NCBI GenBank assembly: GCA_030639305.1
Contig: DAOWCY010000012.1
Location: 1-64,000, forward strand
Source: JAGLQA01 sp023135565
Lineage (GTDB): Bacteria > Acidobacteriota > Aminicenantia > UBA2199
Direction of reading: 5' to 3'
DNA: 64,000 nucleotides
Position 1 is the first letter of the stretch. Each line of letters opens with the position of its first letter. Positions 22,978 to 31,582 of this stretch are shown piece by piece. The notes under the pieces were generated by a model. That model did not search any database and was not told the origin of the DNA. It saw nothing but the letters and a program-made list of their open reading frames with translations. Position numbers and translations under genes: made by a program.

Positions 22978-23095
22978 TGAAATACAACTCTCTTTCGATT
23001 AATTCTTCTATATTCTTTAGGCGTTTTAAAGGGTCTACCATATAGTGCTTTTCCGGGAAACATAATCCCGCGGTATTGAAAAATTTGTTTTTCAT
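22970..23095 (-). pseudogene. N-terminal fragment of an AAA-like ATPase
   Basis: The minus strand encodes MKNKFFNTAGLCFPEKHYMV, then DPLKRL and a helix ending ELYFTIHA. It closely parallels the N-terminus of the intact AAA/nuclease protein at 19145 (FFNTAGPVNRKDHYCIEPL, then YFVLHAP). The homology stops just before the Walker A loop, exactly where the truncated HEPN reading frame ends. Only about 42 codons remain. Confidence 0.75.
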
Positions 23096-23238
23096 AGTCT
23101 TATTTTAAAATAAATCGGTATTCAATTCAATAGCCGGACAGATAAAATACGCAGTATTTCGTGAAAGTTTTCCAAATTCAGCCCCTTATAGGCTCCCCGC
23201 GCCGCAGGGATCATCATTCATCATTCATAACTCATCAT
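23096..23238. other. Intergenic, short direct repeats
   Basis: No gene. Near the end, several copies of TCATCATTCA-type sequence (23211-23239) run up to and into the mazG stop codon. They appear to be a slippage product and no function is evident. Confidence 0.4.
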
Positions 23239-24009
23239 TCAGCCCTTCTCACTCTTCGCCTGCTGCCACAACTCCTCCATCTCATCCAAACCGGCTTTCT
23301 CGATATCCCTGCCCTGCTCTTTTAAGCGCTCCTCGATGTAACGGAAACGCTGTGAAAATTTCTTGTTGGCGCTGCGCAGCGCAAATTCCGGGTTGACACC
23401 GGCGAGGCGGGCTACATTGGCAGTGGCAAAAAGAATATCTCCTACCTCTTCGGAAATTTTCTCCCGGCTGCCTTTCGCGAGCTCCTGCTTGAGCTCTTCC
23501 ACCTCTTCTTCTATTTTTTCCAAAGCCGCCGGGGGATTATCCCAATCGAACCCTACACTGGACGCCTGTTCACCCAGCCTTTTGGCAGTAGAAAGGGCCG
23601 GCATGGCATCCGGGTAATCGGAAAGAATACTGTCTCTCTTCTTTTCGCTCTTTTTTATTTTTTCCCAGTTCTGTTTGACCTCCTCCGCGGAGGACACCGT
23701 CGCAGTGCCGAAAATGTGCGGATGGCGGTTGATTAATTTTTTGCTGATGGTCTCGATCACATCCCTGATATCGAAATTATTTTTCTCCTGGTGGATGCGC
23801 GATAAAAACACGATCTGCAGCAGCAGGTCGCCTAACTCTTCTTTTTGTTGCGGCGGCGATTTTTTTTCGATGGCCTCTACCAGCTCGTAAGCCTCCTCGA
23901 GCACATACTCTTTCAAAGAACCGGGAGTCTGTTTCCTGTCCCAGGGGCACCCTTTTACCGGGTTTCTCAACTGTTTCATAATTTTTATTAGATTATTGAA
24001 TTCTTTCAT
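23239..24009 (-). CDS. mazG: Nucleoside triphosphate pyrophosphohydrolase MazG
   Basis: 256 residues from the ATG of MKEFNNLIKI (an upstream TTG would add 15). Two tandem MazG domains are present. The first carries CPWDRKQTPGSLKEYVLEEA with the EExxE metal site and EELGDLLLQIVF. The second carries EEVEELKQELAKG and EEVGDILFATANVARLAG. MazG hydrolyses all canonical NTPs to NMP and pyrophosphate, which cleans nucleotide pools and affects the stringent response. The length matches the E. coli type. It is divergent from the DUF1844 gene, and a TATAAT on its coding strand lies about 28 nt upstream of the ATG. Confidence 0.95.
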   Translation of the reverse strand: MKEFNNLIKIMKQLRNPVKGCPWDRKQTPGSLKEYVLEEAYELVEAIEKKSPPQQKEELGDLLLQIVFLSRIHQEKNNFDIRDVIETISKKLINRHPHIFGTATVSSAEEVKQNWEKIKKSEKKRDSILSDYPDAMPALSTAKRLGEQASSVGFDWDNPPAALEKIEEEVEELKQELAKGSREKISEEVGDILFATANVARLAGVNPEFALRSANKKFSQRFRYIEERLKEQGRDIEKAGLDEMEELWQQAKSEKG

Positions 24010-24099
24010 CTTGTTTTTTTTTGATTTTTTTGTTATATTATAAGCGTTTCTCAATAATAATACTTTTTTGACAGGAGTGCAAGCAGCAGGCGCAGAAAA

Positions 24100-24354
24100 A
24101 TGGAGAAAGATATTAAAGCTATCATAGTGATGCTGGCTACCCAGGCGATGATAAACCTGGGAGAAATTCAGGACCCTATGTCCGGTGAACTTAACGATAA
24201 TCTCCCGGGCGCCGAAACCTTTATGGACCTACTGGCAGTAGTTGAAGAAAAAACCAGGGGAAATCTAACCGCTGAAGAAGAGAAGTTCCTATTCGAGGTC
24301 AAGGCGAACCTGGCTAAAGTCTACAAAAAAAAAGTAAATTTAAATACAGGATGA
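24100..24354 (+). CDS. DUF1844 family protein
   Basis: An 84-residue helical protein with the DUF1844 pattern: MLATQAMINLGEIQDPMSGE near the N-terminus, then AETFMDLLAVVEEKTRGNLT followed by EEEKFLFEVKANLAKVY. The family is found mainly in deltaproteobacteria, acidobacteria and relatives, often close to housekeeping genes, and has no known function. It is four bases from the next gene and is presumably co-transcribed with it. Mostly hydrophilic with no signal peptide, so cytoplasmic. Confidence 0.85.
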   Translation: MEKDIKAIIVMLATQAMINLGEIQDPMSGELNDNLPGAETFMDLLAVVEEKTRGNLTAEEEKFLFEVKANLAKVYKKKVNLNTG

Positions 24355-24358
24355 AACA

Positions 24359-26113
24359 ATGAAGAATAAGGCATTATTAGTTTTTTTAATTTTTTTCTGT
24401 ACGGTCGCGGTTTTCTCCCGGGGCAATCCCTGGGGCAGCCTGAAGAAGATATATTTTTACGACTCTACCCAAAAATACAGCAAAGTGGCCGAGGAATTAC
24501 AGGCCATTAATTTTGCCGAGATTAACAGGGGTGACCGGAAAGAAATTGCGCAGCACCTGATAAAATTTGGGGATTACTATTTTTCTAAGAAAAAAAAGGA
24601 CCTGGCCGAAGCATTTTATAAGAAAGTAGTTAATCTCTCCCCTGAGTACTGGTACATCTACAACAAATTGGAGAAGTCCAACCGTTCTAAAGGAAATTCT
24701 TTTCCCGATTCTAATAATATTTTCCGGCAGTTGGCAATGACCTTTAAAGATTTCAGGTCGGCTTTTTTGATGTTGAACGGTTTTATTAATACCTTCTTTT
24801 TTTCCGGGATTTTCGTGTTTTTTATATTTTCCATCACTTTGTTTACCAGGTATTTTAGATTGGCCGGGAATGACCTTTTGATCGATGACAGCGGAAGACT
24901 GGATCTTAAAAAGACAATAATTATGGCCCTGGCGTTATTATGGCCTGTTTTTATTTTGTCCGGTTGGTTGGTTTATCCCTTTCTAATAACCGGTTTTTTG
25001 TGGAACTATCTAAGTAGTAATGAGAAAAGAACCATAAAATTTGTTTTAGGGTCGATAATTTTCCTGTCGCTTGTTTACAGCTTGAATCTCTCCTTTGAAA
25101 GAACTATCCAGGGCAGGGGTTTCAAAATAATGCAGCAGGTTCAAGACGGCAGTTTGTTCGATAGGAATGAATATGAAAGATTCGATGATGAATTAAAAGT
25201 TCTCCAGGCCTTTAACTATTACGATAATAAACAGTTCGATACGGCTCTCGATATTTTAGCAGCCACCGGGGAAAATTATAGGAGCGTGTTAAAGTTCGAT
25301 CTGCTGGGAAATCTTAATTTCAAGTCCGGGGATATCGATCAAAGTATCAAATATTACAAAGATTCTTTGAACCTCGATGAAAAAAATGAGATTGCATTGA
25401 ACAATTTTGCCCTGGGTCTATCGAGAAACGAAAACCCCGAAGCTTTCGATTCCTGGGCCAAAAGGTACCCCGGCATTAACGCCTACAAAGATCGGGCGCT
25501 GGAACTGCTGGATGTTAAAGAGATACCGGTTATTCTCTGGAAGAGGCTCTTTAATTACCCGGGGGAAAAGTATAGTTTGCCCTTGTTTCTAAAAAAGATA
25601 TTCGCTGAATTTTTTTTATTACCGGTTTTTTATTGTATTTTGTTTTTTGCTGCCTATATCATGTTGTTAAAGAGGTTCTATGCCAATGTAGGCGATAGTA
25701 CCTATTGCTCCAAATGTTCGCGGATCATTAAGAAAGCTTCGATACACAAATCCTATAGATACTGTGATGAGTGTCACCAGTTATTCTTCATTAAAGATGT
25801 AATCTTTCTCGAAGCGAAAGTATTAAAGGAAAAAGAGTTAAATAGGAAATTCAGGAAAAAATATGCTCTTATATTGTTATTGTCGCTTTTCATACCGGGT
25901 TTAAACCTGAACTACAGGAATAAGAAATGGTTATTTGTTTTCCTGACATCGGCGGTTTATTTTTTACTCGGTTTTGCGATTGTGAGTATGATTGTTTTTG
26001 ATAGGGTATTTGCCGCGGTGCCGATGTTTTTTAATTTTATTGCCGCGGCCGGTGTCATTTTATATTTTCTCGTTAACCTATTTTCCGTCTTAGGAGTAGA
26101 AGATGGCGTTTAA
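24359..26113 (+). CDS. Multi-pass membrane protein with TPR and zinc-ribbon segments
   Basis: A 584-residue protein, not recognised as a named family. It opens with a signal-like hydrophobic stretch (ALLVFLIFFCTVAVFSRG). A TPR-like helical region follows (about 40-105), then about three membrane helices between 135 and 235. A second TPR-like region spans about 265-365 (YYDNKQFDTALDILAATG, YYKDSLNLDEKNEIALNNFA). Further membrane helices frame a CxxC...CxxC zinc ribbon (CSKCSRII...YRYCDECHQLF, about 442-475). The end is strongly hydrophobic. It overlaps the PATAN protein gene by 11 bp, so the two probably work together at the inner membrane. Confidence 0.75.
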   Translation: MKNKALLVFLIFFCTVAVFSRGNPWGSLKKIYFYDSTQKYSKVAEELQAINFAEINRGDRKEIAQHLIKFGDYYFSKKKKDLAEAFYKKVVNLSPEYWYIYNKLEKSNRSKGNSFPDSNNIFRQLAMTFKDFRSAFLMLNGFINTFFFSGIFVFFIFSITLFTRYFRLAGNDLLIDDSGRLDLKKTIIMALALLWPVFILSGWLVYPFLITGFLWNYLSSNEKRTIKFVLGSIIFLSLVYSLNLSFERTIQGRGFKIMQQVQDGSLFDRNEYERFDDELKVLQAFNYYDNKQFDTALDILAATGENYRSVLKFDLLGNLNFKSGDIDQSIKYYKDSLNLDEKNEIALNNFALGLSRNENPEAFDSWAKRYPGINAYKDRALELLDVKEIPVILWKRLFNYPGEKYSLPLFLKKIFAEFFLLPVFYCILFFAAYIMLLKRFYANVGDSTYCSKCSRIIKKASIHKSYRYCDECHQLFFIKDVIFLEAKVLKEKELNRKFRKKYALILLLSLFIPGLNLNYRNKKWLFVFLTSAVYFLLGFAIVSMIVFDRVFAAVPMFFNFIAAAGVILYFLVNLFSVLGVEDGV

Positions 26114-27098
26114 AGGTACATTAAAAGAATTTAAAGTCCCCGATATCCTGCAGTGGTTCTCCCTGCAGGGAAAAACCGGCATATTGACCTTTACCAAAGA
26201 TGATGGTTTCATTACTTTGATTTTCGAGTTAGGTTTGATTGTAGGCGTTGATTCCTTTCCCAGGAAATTGGAAATGAGAGTCGGCAGCGTACTGGTAAAA
26301 CAGGACATTGTCGGTGAAGAGATGCTGCAGCGGGCCCTAACTATCCAGAAAAGGACGAAGCAGAAGATCGGTGAAGTTTTAATCGGTATGGGTTTAGTGG
26401 AAGAGCGAACGGTAAAAGAAGCGTTAAAGACCCAGGCCGTGGAGATTGTGCTGTCGCTTTTTAAATGGAAAAAAGGCAGTTATGATTTCAAAGTAATGGA
26501 GACTTTAGACCCCTCTATGAAAGTCATCGATCCCATGCCCATGGACAATATGATCATGGAAGGGGTCCAGATGCTCGATGAGTGGCCCCTGATCATGCAG
26601 CATGTTCCTAACGGGGATGTAATTTTCCAACCTGCCCCCATCGAAACCGATAATATCAAGATTATCGACGAAGATGAAGATGAAAAACCCAAGGGTAATG
26701 GGATTTTCTTAAGCCAGACTGAAGCCGGGTTATTGAAGTATATAGATGGGAAAAACAGGGTGAAGGACCTGGTGGACTTAGGGATATTTACCGAGTATAA
26801 GGTGTATAAAGGGCTTTTCAACCTGGTAAGAAAATCGGTGATAGTGGCCAAAGAGAAGAGTAAAACCGATATGGTGCGCCAGGAGAAGTTGGTTGATGAA
26901 TTGAGAGCGGTTTCCAGGGAAAGAATCAATAAAATGTTTTTTGTTTTCCTCGTGCTCATCTTGGTGATGTTTATTATCGGTTTTTTCAAGCCCCTGCGTC
27001 CCTTGAATAGTGATAATGTGTTGTTAAAGGGTGATTTGTATGAGCGGGCGTTTACCGGTCTCGATAAGCCCCGCGGCGAGCAAAAAAAAGCTGAATAA
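26103..27098 (+). CDS. PATAN/DUF4388 protein with C-terminal membrane anchor
   Basis: A 331-residue protein. A PATAN (DUF4388) domain opens it (MAFKGTLKEFKVPDILQWFS, QGKTGILTFTKDDG) and continues with a second helical module (VLVKQDIVGEEMLQRALTIQ). A winged-helix-like region lies around 200-260. One transmembrane helix follows near 280-300 (MFFVFLVLILVMFIIGFF) and a short tail. Proteins with this order occur next to gliding and regulatory genes in deltaproteobacteria. The tail-anchored topology would place the domains in the cytoplasm. It overlaps the preceding membrane protein gene. Confidence 0.8.
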   Translation: MAFKGTLKEFKVPDILQWFSLQGKTGILTFTKDDGFITLIFELGLIVGVDSFPRKLEMRVGSVLVKQDIVGEEMLQRALTIQKRTKQKIGEVLIGMGLVEERTVKEALKTQAVEIVLSLFKWKKGSYDFKVMETLDPSMKVIDPMPMDNMIMEGVQMLDEWPLIMQHVPNGDVIFQPAPIETDNIKIIDEDEDEKPKGNGIFLSQTEAGLLKYIDGKNRVKDLVDLGIFTEYKVYKGLFNLVRKSVIVAKEKSKTDMVRQEKLVDELRAVSRERINKMFFVFLVLILVMFIIGFFKPLRPLNSDNVLLKGDLYERAFTGLDKPRGEQKKAE

Positions 27099-27112
27099 TA
27101 TAAGTGCGCTCA

Positions 27113-27171
27113 ACAAAAGTTTTGTTCAAACTTTTTCAAAAGTTTGGCCCCCGGCAGGGCCGCCGGAGGCA
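27113..27171 (+). repeat. Family B repeat, first copy
   Basis: ACAAAAGTTTTGTTCAAACT followed by TTTTCAAAAGTTTGGCCCCC and GGCAGGGCCGCCGGAGGCAA. It folds into two adjacent hairpins: CAAACTTTT/AAAAGTTTG with loop TC, and GCCCCCGGC/GCCGGAGGC with loop AGGGCC. This is the leftmost of about a dozen copies, all between 27 and 57 kb. Confidence 0.9.
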
Positions 27172-27229
27172 AGTCATCCGGATTTCTCGAATGCTCGTTT
27201 GCTGAAAGCTGAAAGCTGCTGTCCGGTGG

Positions 27230-27259
27230 TTGCTAAAACCTATACTTTCATGGTATAAT
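27230..27259 (+). promoter_or_regulatory. Promoter upstream of ribF
   Basis: TTGCTA (27230-27235), an 18-bp spacer and TATAAT (27254-27259), 64 bp before the ribF ATG. No FMN-riboswitch landmarks are recognisable in the short leader. The promoter probably also serves tig and the protease genes downstream. Confidence 0.6.
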
Positions 27260-27322
27260 AAGCCGATATAAAAAACGATAAGTAAATAAACTTAGAAATT
27301 CCAGGAAGTGGGATGAAATAAA

Positions 27323-28201
27323 ATGATCGTGAATAACAAATATAAAGAAAGTGCCGCTGCTGTAGGTAATTTTGACGGTTTCCACTTAGGGCACAAAAAA
27401 ATCATCGAAACCCTGCAAGCTGCTGCTGAAAGGGAGAATCTCACTTCTATAATCCTCACTTTCACCCCCAACCCCAAGCAGTACTTTGACAAAGAGTTAA
27501 ACCTCATTAGTACGGATGAGCAAAAAAGAAAAATATTGGAAGCGCAAAATGTCGACCGGGTTATTTTTCTAAATTTTACGGAAATCTCGAATGTACCGGC
27601 GCAGGATTTTGTAAAAGAGATATTAGTCGATAAATTTAAAATGAAATATATCGTAGTGGGAGAAAATTTTAAATTCGGCAGGGATAGGGGAGGTGATATC
27701 GAGTCGCTGCGAGAGATGGCCGGGAAATTCGGGTTTAAACCGCAGTTAGTGACGCCGGTGAAAATAGCCGGAACCCGGGTATCCAGCACCTTAACCAGGG
27801 AAAATTTGGCCGCTGGAAACATAGAAATGGCAAACCGTATGCTGGGCAGGTCCTATTATATCGAAGGTCTTATAGCAGAAGGAGATAAAATGGGCAGGGA
27901 ATTGGGATTTCCTACGATAAACATAAAAACCGCCAATTTATTGTTACCGGAAGGTGTGTTTAAGAGTAAGGTCGAAATTGACTGCCAGGTATTCGATGCC
28001 ATTACCAATGTCGGTTTCAGGCCCACCTTTTGGGGCAAAGAGAAGAGAATCGAGTCCCATATATTTAAATTCGATAGAATCGTTTATGGTAAAATGGCGA
28101 AAGTTTCTTTTGAAAGGAAGCTCAGGGATGAGATGAAATTTTCATCGAAGACGAACCTGATCGAACAGATAAAGAAAGATATCGAAAATATCAGGGTATA
28201 A
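27323..28201 (+). CDS. ribF: Bifunctional riboflavin kinase/FAD synthetase
   Basis: A 292-residue enzyme making FMN and FAD from riboflavin. The N-terminal adenylyltransferase has the HxGH-type loop AVGNFDGFHLGHKKI, IILTFTPNPKQYF and the later ISSTLT-like RVSSTLTRENLAAG. The C-terminal flavokinase domain has GRELGFPTINIK, the metal/nucleotide-binding GFRPTF and ESHIFKFDR. Length and domain order are standard. The ribosome site is GGGATG, 13 nt upstream. It is followed at 72 bp by the trigger factor gene. Confidence 0.96.
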   Translation: MIVNNKYKESAAAVGNFDGFHLGHKKIIETLQAAAERENLTSIILTFTPNPKQYFDKELNLISTDEQKRKILEAQNVDRVIFLNFTEISNVPAQDFVKEILVDKFKMKYIVVGENFKFGRDRGGDIESLREMAGKFGFKPQLVTPVKIAGTRVSSTLTRENLAAGNIEMANRMLGRSYYIEGLIAEGDKMGRELGFPTINIKTANLLLPEGVFKSKVEIDCQVFDAITNVGFRPTFWGKEKRIESHIFKFDRIVYGKMAKVSFERKLRDEMKFSSKTNLIEQIKKDIENIRV

Positions 28202-28273
28202 AAAATAAATGAACTTGACAAAGGAGTATTTTTTTGGTAATGATAGTTGTTAATTTTGAACAGGAGATTTTAG

Positions 28274-29758
28274 ATGACTGAGTTGAAAGAAGAACAAGAA
28301 AAATCGAAAACCGAACCGGCTGAGGAAACACCGGAGAATGTTAAAGAAGAGCCTGCTGTAAAGGCCGCCCCCCCGGAAAACGCAAAGGCTGAAGATAAAG
28401 CCGGTAAAAAACAGCGTAAAACGAAGGATAAGAGTAAAACAAAAGTGAAGGAAGAGAAAGATAAGGAAAAAACGGAGCCGGCGGATAAAGAGAAAGCCGA
28501 AGAGGAAGACGAGGAATTAATAGCCAGGTTTTCCATCGCAATTCCGAAAGAAGAGATCGAAGCAGGCTTCGAAGCAGCGGCAGCCAAATATGCCGGTGAA
28601 GTAAAGCTGCCCGGGTTCAGGAAAGGGAAAGTACCCATAGATGTGGTTAAGAGCCGTTTTAAGGAGTCCATTAACAGCGAAGTGGTGGACGAGATGGTGC
28701 AGCAGGCCGTCATGGCAAAGATAAAAGAAGAGAAGATCAATGCCGCCTCTTCCCCGGTAATGGAGAAACTCGATTTCGAAGCCGGTAAAGACCTGAAAGC
28801 AGACATTAAAGTCGAAATTTTCCCCGAAGTTCCTTTACCCGAATATTTTGAGAAGATGGAGATCGAGATACCCGGCAAAGAATTAGAGATGAAGGAATTT
28901 AATGAGCAGGAACAGGTAGACGTTTTGCTCGAAAACAATAAGCAGAAAACGCCGGTAAGCGGCCGGGAAATTAAAGCCGCTGACCTGGTGGAGATTACCT
29001 ACCAGTCGAAGCTGTTGGATACGAAGCGGCTGACCCCTAAGAAAAGCGCCGAATACACGGTAAGTGAAAAAGAGGAGTTCGAGATCCTCGATCTTTATAA
29101 AGATATCACCGGGAAAAAGGCGCAAGAAAAAATCACCGTCAGGAGGACATATCCCACCGATTACAAAAAGAAAATCTGGGCCGGCAAAGAGATCGAGCAC
29201 TATATAGAGATAAATGCCGTTTCCGAGATGGTGAAACCCCAATTGGATGAAAAATTCCTGCAGCGCTTCGGTTATAATGACGAAGCGACTTTTAAGAAAA
29301 AGTTAAAAGAAGAACATGAAAAATACAAAGAACAGCACCGGGACGAGACGATTACTAACCATATCGTGGAGCATTTAATTAAGACTATAAAATTTCCCAT
29401 CCCCGGCTCCCTATTGGACCAGGAAGTAATGGCCCGCTACGGCCAGAGCATAAAAGGTTTGAAATTTAAGGATGAAACGGAAGCGAAGTCATACCTGAAA
29501 CCCTTCAGGGAACAGGTAAAAAAACCGGTGCAATTTTCCCTGATAACCGACGCCATAAAAGAGAAATTTAAAATCGAAGCAGACAACGATGAGTTGGAGC
29601 AGGAGTATAAACGCATCGCGGAAAGAACCGGCGCCCCCATGAAAGAGATCAGGAAGTATTACATGAAACCTGAACAGAAGAAGGACTTGAAGGACACCGT
29701 GACCAGGGTGAAAATAATGAATTTCCTGAAAGAAAAAATTAAAATCAAAGAGGTTTAA
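28274..29758 (+). CDS. tig: Trigger factor, with extended N-terminus
   Basis: A ribosome-associated chaperone and peptidyl-prolyl isomerase, 494 residues where about 430-450 is usual. The extra length is a Lys/Glu/Ala/Pro-rich N-terminal tail of about 75 residues (EEQEKSKTEPAEETPENVKE and similar) before the ribosome-binding domain. The ribosome-docking signature LPGFRKGKVPIDVVK is intact. An FKBP-like middle domain (about 240-315) and a helical C-terminal chaperone domain follow. Position directly before clpP-clpX-lon is the widespread arrangement. The tail could extend toward the exit tunnel or add charge near rRNA; that is a guess. Confidence 0.94.
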   Translation: MTELKEEQEKSKTEPAEETPENVKEEPAVKAAPPENAKAEDKAGKKQRKTKDKSKTKVKEEKDKEKTEPADKEKAEEEDEELIARFSIAIPKEEIEAGFEAAAAKYAGEVKLPGFRKGKVPIDVVKSRFKESINSEVVDEMVQQAVMAKIKEEKINAASSPVMEKLDFEAGKDLKADIKVEIFPEVPLPEYFEKMEIEIPGKELEMKEFNEQEQVDVLLENNKQKTPVSGREIKAADLVEITYQSKLLDTKRLTPKKSAEYTVSEKEEFEILDLYKDITGKKAQEKITVRRTYPTDYKKKIWAGKEIEHYIEINAVSEMVKPQLDEKFLQRFGYNDEATFKKKLKEEHEKYKEQHRDETITNHIVEHLIKTIKFPIPGSLLDQEVMARYGQSIKGLKFKDETEAKSYLKPFREQVKKPVQFSLITDAIKEKFKIEADNDELEQEYKRIAERTGAPMKEIRKYYMKPEQKKDLKDTVTRVKIMNFLKEKIKIKEV

Positions 29759-29759
29759 A

Positions 29760-30371
29760 ATGTCTTTAATACCGATGGTAGTTGAACAAAGCGGAAATGT
29801 CGAGCGGGCCTATGATATTTATTCCCGGCTGTTGAAAGATGGAATTATATTCCTCGGCTCCCCTATAGACGATAATGCAGCCAATGTAGTCATTGCCCAA
29901 CTCCTTTTCTTAGAAGCCGATGACCCGGAGAAAGATATCTCCCTTTACATCAATTCTCCCGGCGGAATGATCACATCCGGCATGGCAATTTACGACACCA
30001 TGAAATTTATTAAAAACGATATCGTTACCATATGTATCGGCCAGGCATCTTCCATGGCCGCGGTGCTGCTGACAGCCGGGACAACAGGGAAGAGATATGC
30101 CCTACCCAATTCGAAAGTGCTGCTGCATCAGCCCTTAGGCGGTTTCCAGGGCCAGGCCACCGATGTCTTGATACATGCCGAAGAGATAAAGAAAGTAAAA
30201 GAGAAGTTAATAGATATATTGGTCTTTCATACCGGCCTCAAAAAAGCGAAGATTGCCGCCGATATCGAAAGGGACTTTATAATGAACGCCGAAGAAGCGC
30301 TGGAATATGGTATAATAGACCAGGTTATTAGCGAAAGAAAAAAAATAGGAGTTGAGAAAACGAAAAAATGA
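29760..30371 (+). CDS. clpP: ATP-dependent Clp protease proteolytic subunit
   Basis: A 203-residue serine protease. The catalytic Ser is in IGQASSMAAVLL, the His in LPNSKVLLHQPLGG and the Asp in IERDFIMNAEEALEYGIID. The N-terminus MSLIPMVVEQSGNVERAYDI is the standard gate-loop region. It assembles into a double-heptamer chamber fed by ClpX, whose gene overlaps the stop by 4 bp. The spacing to tig is a single base, so the ribosome site AAAGAGG lies inside tig. Normal length and no anomalies. Confidence 0.97.
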   Translation: MSLIPMVVEQSGNVERAYDIYSRLLKDGIIFLGSPIDDNAANVVIAQLLFLEADDPEKDISLYINSPGGMITSGMAIYDTMKFIKNDIVTICIGQASSMAAVLLTAGTTGKRYALPNSKVLLHQPLGGFQGQATDVLIHAEEIKKVKEKLIDILVFHTGLKKAKIAADIERDFIMNAEEALEYGIIDQVISERKKIGVEKTKK

Positions 30372-31582
30372 GCGAAGAAAGTAAACATAACACCAGGTGC
30401 AGTTTTTGCAACATAACCCAGGCCGACGCCCTGAAATTGATAGCCGGGCCCGGCGTTTTTATTTGTGATGAATGTGCGCGGATAGCCTATCATCTCGTTT
30501 ATTCATCCGGGCCCTTCAAAGCCGGTTTTAAAGATACCGAGAAGATATTGAATCCTAAGGAGATCAAGGCCAAACTGGACCAATACATCATCTCCCAGGA
30601 CATAGCCAAGAAGAAACTGGCGGTTGCCGTTTACAATCATTACAAACGGATCGTCAATATGCAAACCATCTCCGACGTAGAGATCAAGAAAAGCAATGTT
30701 TTGTTGATAGGCCCCACCGGAACCGGGAAAACCTTACTTGCCGAAACCCTGGCCAAAATTTTAGACGTCCCCTTTGCCATTGCTGACGCCACCACGCTGA
30801 CCGAAGCCGGGTATGTGGGCGAAGATGTTGAAAATATCCTTTTGAAATTGTACCATGCGGCCGGCGAGAATAAGGACCTGGCGGAACGGGGCATCATATA
30901 CATCGACGAAATAGATAAGATTTCCCGCAAAAGCGAAAACGCCTCCATAACCAGGGATGTCTCCGGTGAAGGAGTGCAGCAGGCCTTATTAAAAATCATC
31001 GAAGGCACGGAAGCCAGTGTGCCGCCCTCAGGAGGCAGGAAACATCCCCACCAGGAATTCATCAAAATCGACACCAAGAATATTCTCTTTATAGCCGGCG
31101 GCGCTTTTGTCGGGCTGGACCGCATCATCAAGAGCCGCCTGAAAAAGAATGTCATCGGTTTCAACAGGACGAACCGGAAAACCGACCTCGACGATGAAAA
31201 TATCTTCGCCCGGGTTCTGCCCGAAGATTTAGTCAAATTCGGTTTAATCCCCGAATTGGTAGGCAGGTTCCCCATAGTAGGGGTTTTAAATGAGTTAGAA
31301 CAGGAACACCTTTTAAAGATCCTTACCGAACCGCGTAATTCTCTTACCCGGCAGTATAAAGCCCTATTCGAAATAGATGGCATAGAGCTTGATTTTTTAA
31401 TAGAAGTATTGGAAGAGATATCGGCAGAGGCGAAAAAAAGAGGTGTAGGCGCCCGGGGGCTGCGATCCATATTCGAGGAATTAATGCTTGAATTAATGTT
31501 CGAATTACCCTCGCGGAAAGATAAAGTCGAAAAAGTAATCGTCGACAATAATTATTTAAAGAAGAAAAAATGGATAGCGTGA
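30368..31582 (+). CDS. clpX: ATP-dependent Clp protease ATP-binding subunit ClpX
   Basis: A 404-residue AAA+ unfoldase. The N-terminal zinc-binding domain has Cys11, Cys14, Cys33 and Cys36 (CSFC...CDEC). Walker A is GPTGTGKT (about 115-122) and Walker B is IIYIDEIDKI. The pore loop is AGYVGEDVENIL, and the ClpP-docking region carries IGFNRTNRK in place of the usual IGF loop context. Sensor 2 and the C-terminal helical domain (GVGARGLRSIFEELMLELMF) are intact. It overlaps clpP by 4 bp and lon by 13 bp, so the three are translationally coupled. Confidence 0.97.
   Translation: MSEESKHNTRCSFCNITQADALKLIAGPGVFICDECARIAYHLVYSSGPFKAGFKDTEKILNPKEIKAKLDQYIISQDIAKKKLAVAVYNHYKRIVNMQTISDVEIKKSNVLLIGPTGTGKTLLAETLAKILDVPFAIADATTLTEAGYVGEDVENILLKLYHAAGENKDLAERGIIYIDEIDKISRKSENASITRDVSGEGVQQALLKIIEGTEASVPPSGGRKHPHQEFIKIDTKNILFIAGGAFVGLDRIIKSRLKKNVIGFNRTNRKTDLDDENIFARVLPEDLVKFGLIPELVGRFPIVGVLNELEQEHLLKILTEPRNSLTRQYKALFEIDGIELDFLIEVLEEISAEAKKRGVGARGLRSIFEELMLELMFELPSRKDKVEKVIVDNNYLKKKKWIA

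Noticed and set aside
27172..27322. FMN riboswitch before ribF
   Set aside because: The leader is too short and none of the conserved FMN-aptamer blocks is visible.
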